Of a stretch of 64,000 nt of DNA, positions 61,734 to 64,000 are shown one piece after another. The stretch's first letter is position 1, and each line of letters begins with the position of its first letter. The stretch spans positions 1 to 64,000 of the forward strand of contig NZ_SMNT01000019.1 in the NCBI RefSeq assembly GCF_004348265.1, read 5' to 3'. The DNA is from Methylobacterium segetis (GTDB lineage Bacteria; Pseudomonadota; Alphaproteobacteria; Rhizobiales; Beijerinckiaceae). A program made the position numbers and the translations under genes. The notes under the pieces are model-generated. The model was not told where the DNA came from. It made no database searches and worked only from the letters and a program-made list of their open reading frames with translations.

Positions 61734-62711
61734 CTACTTGACCTGCACGCTGTCGACGACCTCGCGGAACTTCGCCAGCGTGCCCTCGCGCTGGTCCTCG
61801 CGCACGACGCCGACCGCGCGCAGGTAGCCGTCCGGCGCGAAGCGGATCGTCTGCGAGACGACGACGGGGACGTTGGTCGGCAGGTCGGTGGCCCGGGCCA
61901 CGATCTCGTGCCAGTCGACGCCGTTCTGCCGGTAGCTCTGCGAGCGCTCGATCACGAAATCCTTCATGGTCTGGTTGGCGTAGAGGGCGGCGCGGGCGAA
62001 GCCGTCGCGCTGCTCGGGAGCCGGCGGCGGCTGCACGGCCTGGGCCAGAACCAGGATCGGCTGCTCCAGGCTGACCATCTGGTCCTTCGGGCCCTGCGTC
62101 AGCAGCACCGAATTGCCGCCGAGCACCCGCACGGGCCGGAAGCCGGCCGGGTTCGCGATGCGGAAGGGCAGGGACTCGACCTGCTGGTCGAGGCTGAGCG
62201 CGGGCCGGATCGTCACCCCCGTCACCATGCCGCGCATGGTCTCCTCGGTCTCGGCGCCGGGCAGCGCCTGGGCGATGATGATGCCGGTGACGGTCGGGTC
62301 GCCGACGAGGAGAAGCCATTTCTGAACCGCGGGACCCACCGCGCCGCCCTCCGGCGGCTGCTCGCCCGTGAAGAGCACCGCGTCGGCCCCGCCCGCGACC
62401 TTCAGCGCCTCGCGCTTCTGCACCACGAAGCCCTGGCTCTTCAGGTTCTCGTCGGTGAAGTTCTTCTCGAGATCCCCGAAGGCCGCCGCCGGCAACTCGA
62501 CCACCGAGACCGTGGCGCCCCCCTCCTTGCGCTCGAAGCCGGAGAAGCGGCGCGAGGGCGCCATGTCGGAGGGCGGCTCGAAGCCGAAGCGGGAGCCCGA
62601 GGGGAAGATCGGCTCGGCCAGCGCCGGCCCGCACAGGAGGGCGGCGAGGCCGAGGGCGAGGACACCTGCGATCGGGCGCGCAGGGAGAGAGGTGGCGTGA
62701 CGCAGCCGCAT
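61734..62711 (-). CDS. Exported protein of unknown function
   Basis: This is a 325-residue protein with a signal peptide (ARPIAGVLALGLAALLCGPALA). The mature part opens with EPIFPSGSRFGFEPPSDMAPSRRFSGFE and shows alternating beta strands (ATVSVVELPAAAFGDLEKNF, WLLLVGDPTVTGIIIAQALPG) and NPAGFRPVRVLGGNSVLLTQGPK, suggesting two PsbP/DcrB-like domains; that assignment is tentative. The end VREDQREGTLAKFREVVDSVQVK is helical. The gene is convergent with glcD with a 13-bp gap. Codon use is normal. The function is unknown; the periplasm is its likely location. Confidence 0.8.
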   Translation of the reverse strand: MRLRHATSLPARPIAGVLALGLAALLCGPALAEPIFPSGSRFGFEPPSDMAPSRRFSGFERKEGGATVSVVELPAAAFGDLEKNFTDENLKSQGFVVQKREALKVAGGADAVLFTGEQPPEGGAVGPAVQKWLLLVGDPTVTGIIIAQALPGAETEETMRGMVTGVTIRPALSLDQQVESLPFRIANPAGFRPVRVLGGNSVLLTQGPKDQMVSLEQPILVLAQAVQPPPAPEQRDGFARAALYANQTMKDFVIERSQSYRQNGVDWHEIVARATDLPTNVPVVVSQTIRFAPDGYLRAVGVVREDQREGTLAKFREVVDSVQVK

Positions 62712-62823
62712 CGAACAGGATTCTCCGCTTCTCGCCCCGGTTCGTCCGAGGATTCGGGGACCGGCGCCGCTGCCCGGGCGCGTCTCCTCCGGATGCGATG
62801 CGTCGGCGCCCGTGGCGCCGGTG

Positions 62824-63495
62824 TCAAGCCGCGGGAGTCCCTCCCAGCCGCGTCACGCGGCGCAGGGTCAGGTTGCAGCGCCAGCCCGGCGGCAGGAAGT
62901 CCGGGCGCGGCGCCGCCGGCTCCGCGAGGAGGTCCGCCGCCTCGGCGAGGATGCGGTCGATCCCGTGGAAGGCGAGGCGGGAGGGACCGCCGATCACCAG
63001 GGCGTCGCCCGGTTCGAGCCGGACGGACCGTGTCGGGTCGCCCCGCCTCGTGCCGCCGTAGCGGAACAGGGCCGGGGCCCCGAGGGAGAGGGACAGGACG
63101 GGGGCGTCGAGATCCTCCTCGTCCCGGTCCTGGTGCAGGCCCATCCGCGCGCCGGGGGCGTAGAGGTTGACGAGGCAGGCCTCGGGCGGCGGCGCGTCGG
63201 CGGCGAGCCGCTCCCAGGCCGCCCGTGCGACGGCCGGGATCTCAGGCCAGGGCGCGCCCGTCTCCGGGTGCCGGAGCTGGTAGCGGTAGCCGTCCGCGTC
63301 CGAGACCCAGCCGAGCGGGCCGCGATTGCTCATCCGCACCGAGAAGGGGCGTCCCGTGCGCGGCATGCGGGGCGTATAGAACGGGGCGCATGCAAGCCCG
63401 CCCGCGAGTTCGCGCCCGAGCTCGGCCTGCGCCGCCGCGTCGAGATGCCCCGGATGGTGGATCAGCCCCGGCGCGAGCGCGACCCCGCCCGTCAC
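62824..63495 (-). CDS. alkB: Alpha-ketoglutarate-dependent DNA/RNA dealkylase AlkB
   Basis: AlkB oxidatively removes methyl groups such as 1-methyladenine and 3-methylcytosine using Fe(II) and 2-oxoglutarate. The 223-residue protein has the iron triad His121 and Asp123 (MGLHQDRDEEDLDAPVLSLSLG) and His177 (SRLAFHGIDRI), plus the 2-oxoglutarate Arg pair Arg206 and Arg212 in GWRCNLTLRRV. The nucleotide-recognition lid includes LGWVSDADGYRY. The length matches bacterial AlkB. It stands alone, away from ada; a role in tolerating methylating metabolites would fit a methylotroph but is inference. Confidence 0.94.
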   Translation of the reverse strand: MTGGVALAPGLIHHPGHLDAAAQAELGRELAGGLACAPFYTPRMPRTGRPFSVRMSNRGPLGWVSDADGYRYQLRHPETGAPWPEIPAVARAAWERLAADAPPPEACLVNLYAPGARMGLHQDRDEEDLDAPVLSLSLGAPALFRYGGTRRGDPTRSVRLEPGDALVIGGPSRLAFHGIDRILAEAADLLAEPAAPRPDFLPPGWRCNLTLRRVTRLGGTPAA

Positions 63496-63800
63496 CGGCG
63501 GCCCCTCGACGGGCGCGACGGGCCATCGTCCGGGCGATCGGGCCCGGCATCCCTGCCCCGCGCGCGGCTCGGCGCAGACGAGAATGGTCGCATCCGTCTC
63601 TCCTGTCGGCCCACCCCCCTGCGGGCCGGGCCGGGCCGGCGCCGGGCGCGGGAAAGCGGGGCCGGACAGCCCGGCCCGACGATGGCCCGCGACAGGGGCC
63701 TGCCCTCGCGAGGACCTCGTCGCGCGGGAGGGGACCGAACGGTTTCCGCCCTCCGCGCGTTCCCATCGTCCGTCGGCAGGGGTAGGCAGGGGAGCGCAGG
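63496..63800. other. Intergenic region between alkB and the partial gene
   Basis: No gene is supported. The stretch is uniformly GC-rich with no clear promoter. A short RBS-like ggggagcgcagg precedes ATG 63801. Confidence 0.4.
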
Positions 63801-64000
63801 ATGATGAGCTGGCGGCCCATGGACAGGGCCCCTCGGGATGGCCGGTGGATCATCGCGATCGACCGGCACGATCCGGACCGGCGCGCGGTGATCCGCTGGG
63901 ATCCGCGCCGCTTCGGCGATGCGCGGCCCTGGCGGGTCGCCTCCTGCGAGCACAGCTACCCGCAGGACGCCTTCACCGACTGGCAGCCCTTTCCCGACTG
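63801..64000 (+). CDS. Partial small protein (DUF551-like), runs off the window
   Basis: The frame opens at ATG 63801 (or 63804) and stays open to the end of the window, 66 codons. It reads MMSWRPMDRAPRDGRWIIAI, then RRAVIRWDPRRFGDARPWRV and SYPQDAFTDWQPFPD. The WxPMxxAPRDG opening and WQPFP ending are the pattern of small DUF551-type or related WxP proteins, which are ~65-80 residues, so it likely stops just outside. The function is unknown; relatives occur in phages and chromosomes. Confidence 0.65.
   Translation, partial: MMSWRPMDRAPRDGRWIIAIDRHDPDRRAVIRWDPRRFGDARPWRVASCEHSYPQDAFTDWQPFPD

Overview
The window is a continuous stretch of a very GC-rich, gene-dense chromosome. Third-position G/C is strong in almost every gene. 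The gene content points to an alphaproteobacterium of the Hyphomicrobiales, most likely Methylobacterium or a close relative. This rests on recalled synteny and protein style (aroK-aroB with a CorC-type gene, a 50-codon gene overlapping xerD, lspA followed by paired M16 peptidases, DUF2125, a cheZ-cheY pair, ohr/ohrR), not on a database search. No rRNA, tRNA or CRISPR array was recognised.

Layout. 0-5.8 kb: the C-terminal part of a degenerate EAL protein, a HAD phosphatase, cheZ-cheY, ribF, and an ECF sigma/anti-sigma pair. 5.9-14.2 kb: a patatin-like lipase behind a TGTTGC-N3-GCAACA palindrome, ispG, a first kup, and a two-subunit Tat-exported molybdenum hydroxylase. 14.3-20 kb: small exported proteins, a Sir2 deacylase, a REC-DUF3369-histidine kinase and an OmpR-type regulator. 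20.5-25.4 kb: ggt, a PlsC acyltransferase, a small protein with a suggestive promoter, DUF2125 and moaE. 25.6-31.5 kb: a double-domain gamma-carbonic-anhydrase-like protein, a TetR-PPOX pair, and a divergent LplT-PlsC-AasC triple fusion with two matching operator-like sites in the shared promoter.

31.5-36 kb: bioF and bioA point away from each other. Between them lies a short foreign patch holding an IS1-like transposase tail broken by frameshifts, a DUF4279 immunity-type gene overlapping a toxin-tip-like fragment, and a perfect 16-bp palindrome. 36-48 kb: regulators, ileS-lspA, a pair of M16 peptidases (one catalytic, one not), a VOC dioxygenase, and fpr-bioD. 48-57.4 kb: a second kup, a diguanylate cyclase, a CorC-type membrane protein, a GT87 protein, aroB-aroK, and the small gene plus xerD. 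57.5-64 kb: a BioC-like methyltransferase running antisense into ohr, ohrR with two operator-like sites, a cytochrome c, a GlcD-type FAD oxidase, an exported unknown protein, AlkB and a partial gene.

Most of the window is housekeeping. The recurring theme is biotin: bioF, bioA, bioD and a bioC-like gene lie in four places across 26 kb, and bioD follows a flavin reductase of the type that can feed biotin synthase; bioB is not here. The observations most worth following up are the complementary loss of metal-ligand histidines in the fused gamma-carbonic-anhydrase-like protein, the relic toxin-immunity patch between bioF and bioA, and several clean regulatory palindromes (patatin, TetR/Aas, ohr/ohrR).
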